A stretch of 25,743 nucleotides of DNA from Botryllus schlosseri (Eukaryota > Chordata > Ascidiacea > Stolidobranchia > Styelidae). The stretch covers positions 1 to 25,743 of the forward strand of contig ATSW01006058.1 in the NCBI GenBank assembly GCA_000444245.1, written 5' to 3'. Below the pieces are notes generated by a model that saw only the letters and a program-made list of their open reading frames with translations, was not told the DNA's origin and did no database searches. A program made the translations under genes and the position numbers. Positions 10,501 through 22,500 of the stretch are shown here, piece by piece (the stretch's first letter is position 1; every line of letters begins with the position of its first letter).

Positions 10501-13500
10501 GGCCCTCCACAAAACAAATTTACTTGAGAATTGTGACGTCATATCACGATGAATCAGTGACGTCAACACATCGATAAAGTTTCAAGTTTCCTCTCAAAAT
10601 ATTCAATCCTGGATGCATATGATCCGTACATATGATCATCCGGTATCTGACAAAAATTTGCATTTCAGCTTACTTCACCATGGTACCGGCAGCGGTTATG
10701 CTCGGCTTATCGGAAGCAACGGTCTGGCCATCGTTGGTGCTAATGAATTTCTATTTCGGTAACAAATATTCCAAACTGAAAAACAAGCCGGAAGAATCGC
10801 AACATTACATCAATTTGTTCAGTGGGTGCTTCTTCACCGCTCATCATATGAATCAGGTAAAATGGTTTGGTGTGGGATTGTTAAAGCGTATGCATTGGAA
10901 TCTCAGAGCAGGCGTGACTCTACGGAAGTGAGATGTTGCTGCGTCTATATCGCATTCTGTTCAAATAGGTAATATCGCGCAACGCCGTATGCTGCCTCTC
11001 AATAGGTTTGATATCCTTTTTGAAAGCCGGATTTACAAGTTTCAATGGCGCTGAGTTCGACAAATTTCGTAAAACTATCCCAGGATACGTATGTAGGATG
11101 ATCGTTGATCAATGATGCATGATGCATGCATCATACATTGCATCATGTGGTCTTTGAATAAGTATTAGTCACGAATGCATATGGACTTGAGAACTATAGC
11201 TTGCACAATTAATTTCATTTTGAATTTGGACTCCTACCTTCTGCTCATATCGGCAACAGGCTTTGTATTTTAAAATATTAAATAAGCTCAAGTCTGACAG
11301 CACCCAGTATTACTGCATCGTATTAGCATAATCCTTTATTGCACTCACCCAACTAGACTAGTTACTGTTATCCGAAATGTAAATAGTAAATTTTGGGAAA
11401 TCGCTGAAGTACAATTACATGCAGACGGTAATTTTACATGATGTTGACCAAACTCAAAGAGTTCTTAATACTTCAGTGTAAATCTAGTTATTGGACGATA
11501 AGGGAATTTCAAGGGCGCGAGGTCACGCAAATATAGACCTTGATACATGGTTTACAGAAAGCATCGTTATGAATCCTACATGCCTACGTGCATATACCTT
11601 CCTACGCCCTTGCATGCGCACGTCCTAATTTGTAAAGCATCATTTGGATTTAAAAAATTTGTTATACCGCGGTATAATTTAATTCCTTATGGTTGTAAGT
11701 ACACACTCTTTTCACCCATAATGTAGTTTCGACAATATGTTTTTGCTAATCGTTCGTTGCTTTATGGAAAGTATATAATAGTAAGCCTATATATTTTAAT
11801 CCAACTTTCAAGTAATCTCCCATCGCGAAACATTAAAGAAACCTCTCGTATGGGTTTCATCCGCATATATTATTGTTGTTCCGTTTAGTGTGGTAAGCTT
11901 GATAATAATCGCTCATATATCGAAGGTATTTGGCGGGATAACCGGATATTTTTTGCTGGCCGGCAATGAAGAAAACGCGATCATTGGAAACACCACCCAA
12001 GCAAATGTCACCGTGCTTTCTAACGACTCCTACGCATTTTGCGGCGCGAACGATTGTCAGATAGAAACGGAAGTAGATGAAATCATCACAAACTACACCC
12101 CGACAAACAGAATGAAACTGATGATTATGTTAACAATGTTCGTTTTCATGAGCATATCAGCTCTCGTTTTACAAGCCTGTTTCTTACCAATCCCCAAACG
12201 CACTGTCACCTCCGAAAGTTTAAAAGACATCAAATCGAATTCAGGCGATGAAAAGTCTATCGACGGCGACGTCGTCCACACTGGGGATGACGATATTTCG
12301 GTGAAATGCATCGACAAAACAGTTGAAGAAAAGAAGGTATGTTTATCTCTGTTATTTAGAGTCATCACTTCTGTAGCGCGTTCTTTGTCGTAAAGATTGT
12401 CTACTAATGTAAACCTGCTGTATATCTGTATGTATGTATGCTGTATGTCGGTGTGCGGACGAATATACAAACGCTCATCTTTATATGAGATTTGGGGGAG
12501 TCTTGTAAATGATGGCTGACTTGATCTGCTCCCTGCTGCGTTTGACGGGAATGTGAAAATAACATTTTTCGATAGTTAATGCACATATGCAGCCGCAAGT
12601 TACGTGCGATGATGTTTATGTTTGGTGAAGCACCGACCCATTCACACTAGTTTGTTTCAGTTGGCGACGTATTTTATCACACTAGCACTCTTCACGCGCA
12701 CGATACGTAGTAATGGAATACTATTTGACGGGTAAAGATATGCACAATTGAAGGTAGGTATGGAAACACAGAACAGCTATTCATCAGTAGGAGACTTATT
12801 TGCTCTGCGATAGATATGTTGTCTGTCGCAACTAGACATTTCACAATGCATACTACACCGTTGTTTCACGTAGTTGATGATAGCCAATAGCGCAGGGTTT
12901 CACTGCGGTGCGTTGTCGGATTGTTACACCCCGATCGATTAGGCAGATTAATTTGTGCCTCACTTTCTATTGTTTCACTGTGCTGTCACTGTACGTATAA
13001 TAAGGCTGAATTTCATGTTCCGATTTGGCCATGATGTTCTGACACTATTGGCATCTGGATTTCCAGAATCCGAAAAACAATAATACTCGATTAATACCAG
13101 TAATTATATATTCTGAGCTGATTATGATAAATTGCCCTATCACAGGTAAGGCTTGATTCGTCTGTGCCTCGCTTTTCCCCTCTACTTTTTAACAATCAAC
13201 ATGCAAATTGTGTGATTTGGGCTGTAAAGATGTTCGGAATAGGTCATTCCTGAACATCAGTCGAAGAATACCAATAAATCATCGAAAGACTTCAAAATAA
13301 CTCTGATGACTAAAAGAAAATCGCCATCCCTTTCCCCCAGTCCTAATCACGGCCTCAGTGCCGAAAACAGGAATATAATAAGAAACGGGTCGAAAATATG
13401 ACGAATATTCTTAGAAATAAGTGCGATGTAGTATTATAAGACATCACTCACCAGAATAAAGATAAATCATAGCAATAAGGACGGTATGGCAACCTTGCGC

Positions 13501-16500
13501 ATATGCTAGATCTTACGTGGGTTCCATTTGGTAATACGTAGTATCCACGCTATCCGATAAAGGCGTTGGCACAAGTCGCCCTGAGAGTCGCTAATCGTCA
13601 GTGTTGTTGTTATCAAATTCAGACGCGACTCGGGATAATTTCCACAGTTACATTCTCGCTAACAGAGATAGCAAAACAATTTCTCCGGCCAAAGCAAGCG
13701 CTGCTGCTTCCGATCACATTCTACCACGGACTGCTCACCACGTTCGTGTTCTCGGAACTGCCAAGAGCGTACGTCTCCTGCGTGCAAGGTTACGCTGCGG
13801 TAAGCTCTTTGACGCATTCAACTGCGTGGAAGCTAGATCATTGCCGGTAAAGGGCAAAATATCCATCACACTCGGACTCGCTGATGATATCATTATTGTG
13901 ACACATTACTAGAGGTGGTCAGTAACGAAGTATAGCCTACTTCTACTCTTTCCACATACTTGTACTACTTACTCAAGGGGTAAGTTTTTTGATTACTTCC
14001 CTTCTTCTTTAATTGTTTTACGCAAAACTACCTACCCTTTACTATTAGGACATTGCTAAGTAAAAATTAGTTTTGGGGTGCGCTTGCAGAAGATCCTCTG
14101 TATCGCGAAACCCTGATATAAACCCAGAGAATTGCATCACTTTGTAGTGTCATTGGTCATTTCGCGGTAGTAGCAGGATTGTAGCCAAGTCACAAGGTTC
14201 CGAGTCACAAGTCAATGTCACTCATATATTCTGAGACATAGCGTTTTGACTCGAGTCCGAGTCCAAATCATTATGTCCACTGTTCAGTTTTCAGTTCAAT
14301 TCGGTTCAACCCACGCTATAGTATTATGTCACCACATTATTGGTATTTCATCTATCAGTCCCGATATTTGGAAAATAGGACTAGAAACTGTTAAGACTGA
14401 ATATGATTACGATATTATGTATATGAGCCATTCAATATTACTTGAGTTGAAAAAAGTTAGTTGAGACGGATTAAACAAAAACTAACCGTGAACGCAATGA
14501 CTTGACTCGGTTTCTAGTCACAACACTATGATTCGAATTCTACCCTCTACTTACTGACTTGGACTCAGACTTGACTCGGTGGTGAATTGAAAATTACTCG
14601 ACTTGACTCGTGTAAAAACTATAAAAGTGAGATTGACTTGTGACTCGAACCTTGCGACTTGGTTACAACCCTGCTATGACCTCACCGTGCCTAATTCTAT
14701 ATTGAATGATGGAAACGCCATTTTCTTCCTGACCACACCATTTCTTGCTCTAACCTGAAGGTAGAAGTAGAAGTAGACATGAATTTCTTCTCGAGTGGAA
14801 TTATCTAATTTCAAGGCATGTAAAACCTACTTCGAGTTAAGGTAGAGTATGGAGGTGTGAAAAATACTCAAGTATTATGTACTTTCAAAAAGTGTTTTTG
14901 GTGGAAGTTTCGCATACTGTCAGCGTAGATAGCCTAATATTATAAGCACTTGTGTAGCAACGTAAGTAATGTAAGTATAGGAAAAACTTAGTTGAGTACT
15001 TCGAAACAGTAGGAGTACTTCGTTACTGACCACCTCTGAATATTACGCAATCTCTTACTGGTATATGTCCCAATTAATGAAATTAATTATTATCACAAGG
15101 AGGATACTAACTATGGTAATAAGCAACGAGATTTGCTTACCTAAAGCAAAGTCTACTATCCTCATTTTAGATAAGTATATCCAGTTGCGTGTTCGGTGTA
15201 GGGCATATATCAGCATGCATCGCGGGGAGGTTATCGCGAAGGACAGGCCACACTGTTATTCTACTGGGGGCTGCAGCATCGGATATCGCCAATTTGATGT
15301 TCTGTCTGCTGTGGCAACCGGCAATCGACACTTCATGGATGATATACATCTCATATTTTATGTTCGGGATGACGGACGGAATATGGCAGCTGTCCTTGAA
15401 TTGTAAGCAATGAATGAAAATTATACACGCACTTTAGAACTTCCGGCGACGCAGTGATATCCTGAATGCATTTGACGTCGTACAGTATTTAGTGAAGATT
15501 CGTTCTACGGACTAGGCTATCAATGAAATTTAAGGGAATATATTTTTCCAGCACGATCACAAGTGATCTGAAATTGGGATGGGACAATTGAGCCCCACTT
15601 ACAATCTAGTTTCACCACTCATCAAAGCCCTTTATGATTTGCTGCATTACTACTATACCTTGGTAAAATATTTTAAAACTTAAGCGTGATTATCGGCAGA
15701 TTAGACGACCGTAGACGACCTGTGGGGTAAAAATAGGGTTACCATACGTCCTCCGAGGACGCCTAAATGACTCCGCGCCACTTCATCCGCGTAAGCGATG
15801 TCTTACAAAAAGCTTAAAAGTGGGCCGTGCTATAAGTCGGCAGTTACGGAATAAAAATGAAGAATATCGGCCAGGGAGAAATGACCATAGTAGTCAACAA
15901 ACACCATGAATACCACAAAAACAAACAAACCTCCTTTTTGTTAATTAGTCCTCCTTTACAGTCTTTAGAGCTAAGATGACGGATGGATTCGAGTGAAAAT
16001 CGGCATAAATGAAGCTAAACAGGAAATTCGTTCTCCGAAGGACAGCTACGACCTTTTTTTTTATTTTAGTCAACCAACGGAAAATGTTAGAGAAAAACTG
16101 TATTTCGGGAGTTGAGCCGGGAGGTTGACCTTTTTTTTTTAGTCAACCAACCATAATTTTGTGGTAAATTGACCATTTTTCCGGATTTTACTCCAGTATT
16201 GTAAGTCTGAAAATTTTGAAAAAGTGTCCTCCTTTCCCGATTACAAAATGTGGTTACCCTAGTAAAAACTCTTCGAAACACTGGTGATGATCTCATCGTG
16301 CCGTCGTACTTCATATTTGCTTAAATTGTTTCGTGTTATTTTACAATAGCTTCCGCACCAATTATGACGAGCCTAAGGCTAGCAGGGGTTCTCAACTTCG
16401 CTCGTATAACGGGCCGCATTGTAACAACAAAAGATGCCGCGGGCCGCATAACATTATCGCCACGTATTTGTGGGCTACTATTAAATTTAGGCTACTGTAG

Positions 16501-19500
16501 CCTATTTACCAGTCTTATACGGAAATTTAGTACATTTTAATGCATTCTAAAGCAATAATGGACAGCGTTCGTAAGTTTGCAGTTGCTGTTTTTTTTTTGT
16601 GACAATATCTATCTTTCAGCCGCGCAAGTAAATCCCTTCATGGAGCGTGCGCATAGCATTCGTTGCAAGTCGGTATATGCACCTTCAAACCTTTCCACCA
16701 TAGTGTCAAACCTCTGTTTCAATGCGTGAGCGAGCAAGTATAATATTACGTTCACATTACGTTATTCGTTGCAGAGGCCATTATCACTTTGAGCTCTCAG
16801 TGATACGAGAAGAAGTCTGGTGTGCGGGGTCATTTCTGAGCAAACCAACAATCCATCTTATTTTTCCATTACTGGACCCCAACACATAGTTACAGAAGTC
16901 AGCTTTCTCCAGTTGATGTTTTTCACTGGCCCCCTTCGCACGTTTGCCCCGTCAGCATTTACTCTGGAAATATGTCCATGTCCAATCTGATAAAACGCAC
17001 CTGGATAATTAGCTATGCAATGTGTGTCAAGTCGGTGGATTCGTCCAACCCTAGAGGCTGAAGTAGTCTACGTGGCAACGTGTTTCAGAACACGCGATAA
17101 AACATCGACTGAGACTGCGTTGTTACTCTTCTGGTGACGATTGAATCAGACAACTGTAGCTTCGAAATTTGTCAGGTGATGTTGTGTTGGCCTTGCTGCT
17201 AAGTTGCAGAAACAGCGAATATTCGCACAGTACGTTGAAGTTTTATAGCAGTCACACCTTCTCTCGCAGATTCTTGGGTTTAGCGATATTCTAAGAATTT
17301 TGAATAATGCGTCGGTAACGTCGTCGGCAATTTTAACAATGCCTCGAAATATGGATTGCTGGGATTGACACCTAGCTAGCAACGTTTTACCTAAGATCAG
17401 GCGATATGCATAACTCCAGAAGAAACTATCGTGCTATCATTTTAAGCTTCTACGCTTCGTTACAACAACTGTTCTTCGACAAATATGACACATCGGTCTT
17501 CCATAACAATACTGTGCCAGAAGCAATTGCGTTCATAATGGAAGATGTCGCGGGCCGCAAAATAATCGTCGGCGGGCCGCATGCGGCCCGCGGGCCGCGG
17601 GTTGAGAACCCCTGGGCTAGACAGTATTGGATGTACTTTAACATATTCGATGCGCGTTACACTACGAGGTCACGTACCCTGGCTATCACTTGTAGTGCTG
17701 CTACATCACACAGGCGAGATGAAATACGGTACTACTCTCTAGCGATGGAAACTGTACTTACACATCCACGAGAACGAAAATCGTAAATCCATAGCCGGTC
17801 AATGCCTTTGTTTGTTTTTGGGTATTCATGGTGTTTGTCGACTACCATGGTCATTTACACCAGGCCGATATTCTTCTTATTTTTCCGTAACTGCCGACTT
17901 ATAGCACGGCCCACCTCTAGGCTTTTTGTAAGACACCGCTGACGCGGATGAGATTGCGAGGAGGAGCCTAGGTAAACCTCCAACACTTAGGTATCGGAAT
18001 TCAGAAGTCGACCTCGGTCGGACTCGAACCCGCACCCATTGGTGTCGCAGCCGCGGATTATACCACTGCTCTATCTCGCCACGGGTCAATGCCTTCGAAC
18101 CCATGTATTACGATCCCAAATCCCACCCATATACTCTTCCCGTGCCGCAACGCAGTGTCTTTCTTCCATCAATATCGCTTCTATTTGTATAGTGCTCGCT
18201 GCGATAGACGGGCACTGGCGAAGCCTCGCTCATTTACATTGTAAGAGCGGTTGGGGTCAAATTAGTCAGCGTTGCTACTGAAGTATAGAAATAAAATTGA
18301 ATTTCTACTCAATTACAAGAAGTGGCCATTTTCAAGATAATGTCACAGCTTCATCAAGTGGAAGTAGAAAATGTAAGGCATGAAAACAACAAAGGTAAAT
18401 TTGACCGGGGGTCGCATATATTTAGAAGTTAATTTTAGGGGGTTACCCTCGACATTGCAAGATGTACCTTCGCGGCTAACGCAAATTGATCAATGGCACT
18501 AGAAATAGGTAAAACGTCAAGAATATGTCCAGTTCGGTTACTATGATACGGGACTGTATCTCGCATCTCTTATGACAAATCCACTCAGATAAGTGATGTA
18601 AATAGACTTCTTCAAAAACTACTCTTCAATTTTGAAATCTCAGACTGTAATAAGTAAGTAGTTTTGTCGACGAACTGTTCAAGTAGAAGTGGAAGTAGCC
18701 TAAAAACATTACTAATCGAGTGAGTAGTGAATGTATAGGTAAAGCCTACTTAGTAGGCTAGTGCGAACAAGTAGAAATACTTCAGAACTGATCAGTGGCC
18801 TCCTCTGCACAAATCTCATGTAATAACGAATGAAGTTATATTCATTTGTAAGTGGACGTTAAATTAAGCGCAGAAGCTACCAATGTCTTAGTTAGATTTA
18901 TCTATATTATATATCAGGGGTCGCCAACTCAAAATGGGTCGGGGGACACTTTTCAAAATTCGTTGAGGCCGCGGGCCGAGATAAAATAGGCAACGCAGTT
19001 CAACAACACGTTTTGATAACTCTACGTCAGTACAACGCTAACATGGGCGACGGGCATAGTTACCACATAATAAATAATATTTTAATGAAGAAATACAAAT
19101 ACAGCAAAAATCATGATCATCAAGTTCATTCTATTTTGAATTATTAGCTACGCACGATATCCGACAATACTATTAAGCAACTAAAATAAGGGTCAGCAAC
19201 CTATTCACTCATATCGGCTTACTAAGCGCACTGAAATCGTGACTAGTCATGTTATGAACAGGCACACGAATTCGTTGATATTCATGAATGTATTTCGGCA
19301 TTAATATGAGTATAGTTTCACACATTACTATCAAATATTTATCCTTTCTCGGACCATGTGATCAGATTCACACGTAGAGTTGATGCAGTGGGTGTCTTTG
19401 AAAATTTAGGAAAGTTAATAATGCTGTGCGGCATCTTTGATTGGGCCAATGGGTATTAATCCCCTTGCATACTGCTATTTCTTGACCTCCCATCAGGATT

Positions 19501-22500
19501 GTCGGTGTAGTAGAAAGATATTGGATTACCCCAAACGTAGGCCTACCAGAAACAAATTTCCTTGATGATGAGAAGGACACGATTACAAATTGGTATTTTT
19601 CTATGAGGTGCATCATTTGCCTCTGCTGTTCGCATCTTGAGGATCAGATAACAAAGGACACTACTATATTAAAATGGAAAATCAACTCGCATTGAACTAG
19701 CGTGAAGACAATTTCAATAATAATTCAAACCTCTCATTAATTAGGGAGTCAATTCGTGAAGTTAATTTGCGTATTGATTGCCGCCAACACTTCCTAATTG
19801 AATTAAGTGTCGACGGCCGCAGAATTTCCTTCTACTGCCGCATATTGGCCACCCCTGGACTGAAAAATTGATATAGAGGTTAGCTATCAGACACGGTACT
19901 TGCTGGAAAACTATCTCCTCGTAAAGCTTGGTCTTTTAGGGAGCCCGAAGTCGATTTTCAAGCGTCTCAGTCTTGCCAATGGTGAGCCATTAGCCATTGC
20001 ACGTCAACGCAATATGACAATTCATATCAACAAATTCTTCTTCCGTGGAATGATATTACCATCGCCGAAGCCGTATCAAGTAGTGAGGAATAGTGATGTT
20101 GGTAACAGGAGAATAGCTTACTTTGAGCAACAAACACAATATGTTTGAACTGAAATCAATTTCAGCATTTCAAAATGATTTACTAAACTTTCTTCCGAAA
20201 TTTCAAATCAGGTCGCGAGCCCTAAAATATGTTCTCGCGGGCCGCTTGTTGGTGACCCCTGTTCTATATCGTATACTATCTCGACTCAACAAAGTAATGT
20301 AATAACTGGAAATTCCCATACAGTGCACAACTTGATTCCCTGTTATAGTTATCAATATATTCAAATGCATGCTGACCCATTTCGTTGCAGTGTCGCACGT
20401 TGCCTATTTTCCGAAGACCCGTGAAGAAGCCGGGTCTGTGTGGGTCACTGTATTGAACCTGGGACTGGCGGTGCAATTCGCATGGAGCACCGCGCTCTGC
20501 CAGTACGTGAAATTGTATGCAATGTTGGGAACGCTGGTAGTTGGAGTAACTATGTTCTGTAAGTACCCAATGTTGTATGTATGTATATGGGAATTATGGT
20601 GCTTTGCAATTATGGCCTTTTACACCAAACCTAAATGTTGTAATTTTAGGCACTCGATTGATCTACTAAATTAAAGCTGCCTCTTGGTTAGGAACACATA
20701 TTCAATGGCTGGTAAAATGGTGTAAGGGTTGCCAGATAGCGCTACAATGTCAATGAGCGCGTGGTTCCGTTCAACCCAATATTGTGATGACCTGATTGAA
20801 AAAAAAAGACATTTGGCAAGGGTTAACTATAAAGGCGAAATCCATATCACGCATAAACCATGACGTCATTGCAAACATATGACGTCATGGACTATGTCGT
20901 CGCTGAATGCTTGCATCTGTAATGTACATTATGACTATCATTCCGTATAGCAGAGGCGGGCAACTTCTCTAGTCGGCGGGTCGGATTCGGAAAATTAGGT
21001 ACTTGGGGGGCCGGATTGCTGAATCGATATATTATCCACATATACAAGGAATAATCGTATTTAATGAATGTATTTAAAAGAAGCCATTTCTCGCCGGTAA
21101 TGACGAAGACAATGTGGATTGAGAACAGCATTGTCATACAGGCGCATCCATGTCTGCTTCTCTCTGATCAATTAACACACGGTGCAATCCTTGATTAAGA
21201 TTTCAATGCGGTCGATAAGCGCGGTACCCCAAATTTACCAAGATATCAATTCACTATGGTTGAGTACAGCGCAAATGCCGATGATGCAAGTCTTCTCGCT
21301 TCGACGAACTTACGCGTAAGCTCCACTCTCGTATGCTGCGCACACACGTATATAATAACATACAGTCAGGAACGTAAGAGCACTTCGTCAGCCCTTCCCC
21401 AAAAAACGTTGATATTGGGGCCCCCTAAACGCTAAACGAGCGAAGCGTACAAAAATTTCTATAATATATGATTTAGTCGGTCAATATGATCGGGGATTGC
21501 ATATACATTGCTATCATTTTTTATCCTCTCTCTGTTCACGTAATCATATTTACCGGTAATAGAGCTGAGTGAGGTGTCTTGGAAAATGTAGGGCCCCTAA
21601 ATAATAAGTAAACATCTTCGGGCGGACCCGTTGGTATAATGACTTCGTTATATGATGCTATTTCGTAGCCTCCAATCTGCTATGTCAAAAGATATTGAAA
21701 TCGCCCAAACTTACAACTAAATGTCACATACGAGTTCAAATTGATATTTCTTTACTGGCTTATAATTTTTCCCTGCTGTATGGAATTTGTCTTGTGGGGT
21801 TCAGGGCGCCAGGACAGGAACATTCGGCGCCAGACATTTAGGCGCCAATGGACATTTAAACATATATGTATAATTGTATATATATGTATCGAAGTTTTCG
21901 GTCAGCACAAGGGCAGTCCTTTTCGGCCAAGGTCGTCTCGCTGCTGATCGTTCTGGCGCACTTCTCGGGAGTCGCATCTTACAGCATGGCCTATAACTTC
22001 ATATGTCTCGGTGCGTCGTGGTGCGATAACGACCGGCGCCAAAGTGTCCATTTCTATAAATCATGCGTCTTTTTGTTTGGGGGAGGGTACCCAATAATGA
22101 AGGTAATTGTCAACATTAAACCGCGCCCAGCGCAAAAAAAAAATTGAAAAAGTTGCATAAATTCATAAAGAAATACTTTATAATTCATTCAAATTCGTGA
22201 AATAATTTTTGCCCCCTTCGAGCTCGGTTCCCCCCGATTCGGGGATTTGGGGTGCGGCAGTTACGGTCTTCATGCAGTCACTAAAATTTGACGTTTAAGC
22301 AAGAAGTGGGGAATCTCGGCAGACTGGGGCCGCGGGCCACATTATCATGTAAGACGGGAAACTGTCCGCGGGCGGATCCGGCCCGCCCCTGCCGTATAGG
22401 CTACCTCCTGGCGAGCCGTGTGTAGTATTAGCATTTATCAGTAACCCGGTGGGTAGATGTGCAATGGGGAAAACCTTAAGTGTTGTTTCAGCTTCCTTCT

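Larger units (their letters stand above)
12337..13622 (+). other. UNC93A: Intron 4
   Basis: This 1286-bp phase-0 intron is bounded by GTATGT and TATCAAATTCAG. It contains a second copy of repeat R1 and a hAT-like right end whose edge is 125 bases before the acceptor. Confidence 0.72.
13800..15170 (+). other. UNC93A: Intron 5, mostly hAT
   Basis: This 1371-bp phase-0 intron is bounded by GTAAGC and CTCATTTTAG. A 1129-bp hAT element fills about four fifths of it, leaving 110 bases at the donor side and 132 at the acceptor side. Confidence 0.78.
15734..16261. mobile_element. hAT-type MITE with TAGGGTTACCA ends, 528 bp
   Basis: The ends are TAGGGTTACCA and its inverted copy. GTAAAAA lies immediately outside both ends (15727-15733 and 16262-16268), a 7-base match. 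A GTCCTC-C-GAGGAC hairpin near the left end and GTCCTCC blocks near both ends resemble the element starting at 25618. A 5'-truncated SINE and a poly-T hairpin lie inside. Confidence 0.8.
15403..20390 (+). other. UNC93A: Intron 6, 5 kb repeat store
   Basis: The largest intron, phase 1, bounded by GTAAGC and TTTCGTTGCAG. It contains in order a 528-bp MITE carrying a truncated SINE, a 1232-bp hAT element, a full-length SINE on the minus strand, an R2-family copy, and a 1347-bp hAT element ending 129 bases before the acceptor. Stretches 15403-15733 and 18084-18242 hold nothing I recognise. Confidence 0.8.
20559..22491 (+). other. UNC93A: Intron 7 (if the last exon is correct)
   Basis: A 1933-bp phase-1 intron bounded by GTAAGT and GTGTTGTTTCAG. 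It contains paired CRE octamers and a 1441-bp hAT element that ends 100 bases before the acceptor, the same arrangement as in introns 1, 4, 5 and 6. Confidence 0.5.

Noticed and set aside
11812-11925. Upstream extension of exon 4
   Set aside because: The frame is open from about 11800, but starting at 11926 gives the right phase and aligns with human UNC93A; the extension would insert an extra helix.
18012-18083. Possible tRNA gene on the minus strand
   Set aside because: A and B boxes are present, but the sequence continues into a body and A-rich tail flanked by a 12-bp duplication, so it is a SINE head.
19847-19861. ATTGGCCACCCCTGG as the end of a separate nested hAT
   Set aside because: It looks like a terminus, but no inverted partner or target duplication was found inside the host element.
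21866-22147. 93-codon frame with a hydrophobic, exon-like segment
   Set aside because: It is inside the 20951-22391 hAT element and overlaps the internal module shared with another hAT; no family is recognisable and the UNC93 model does not need it.
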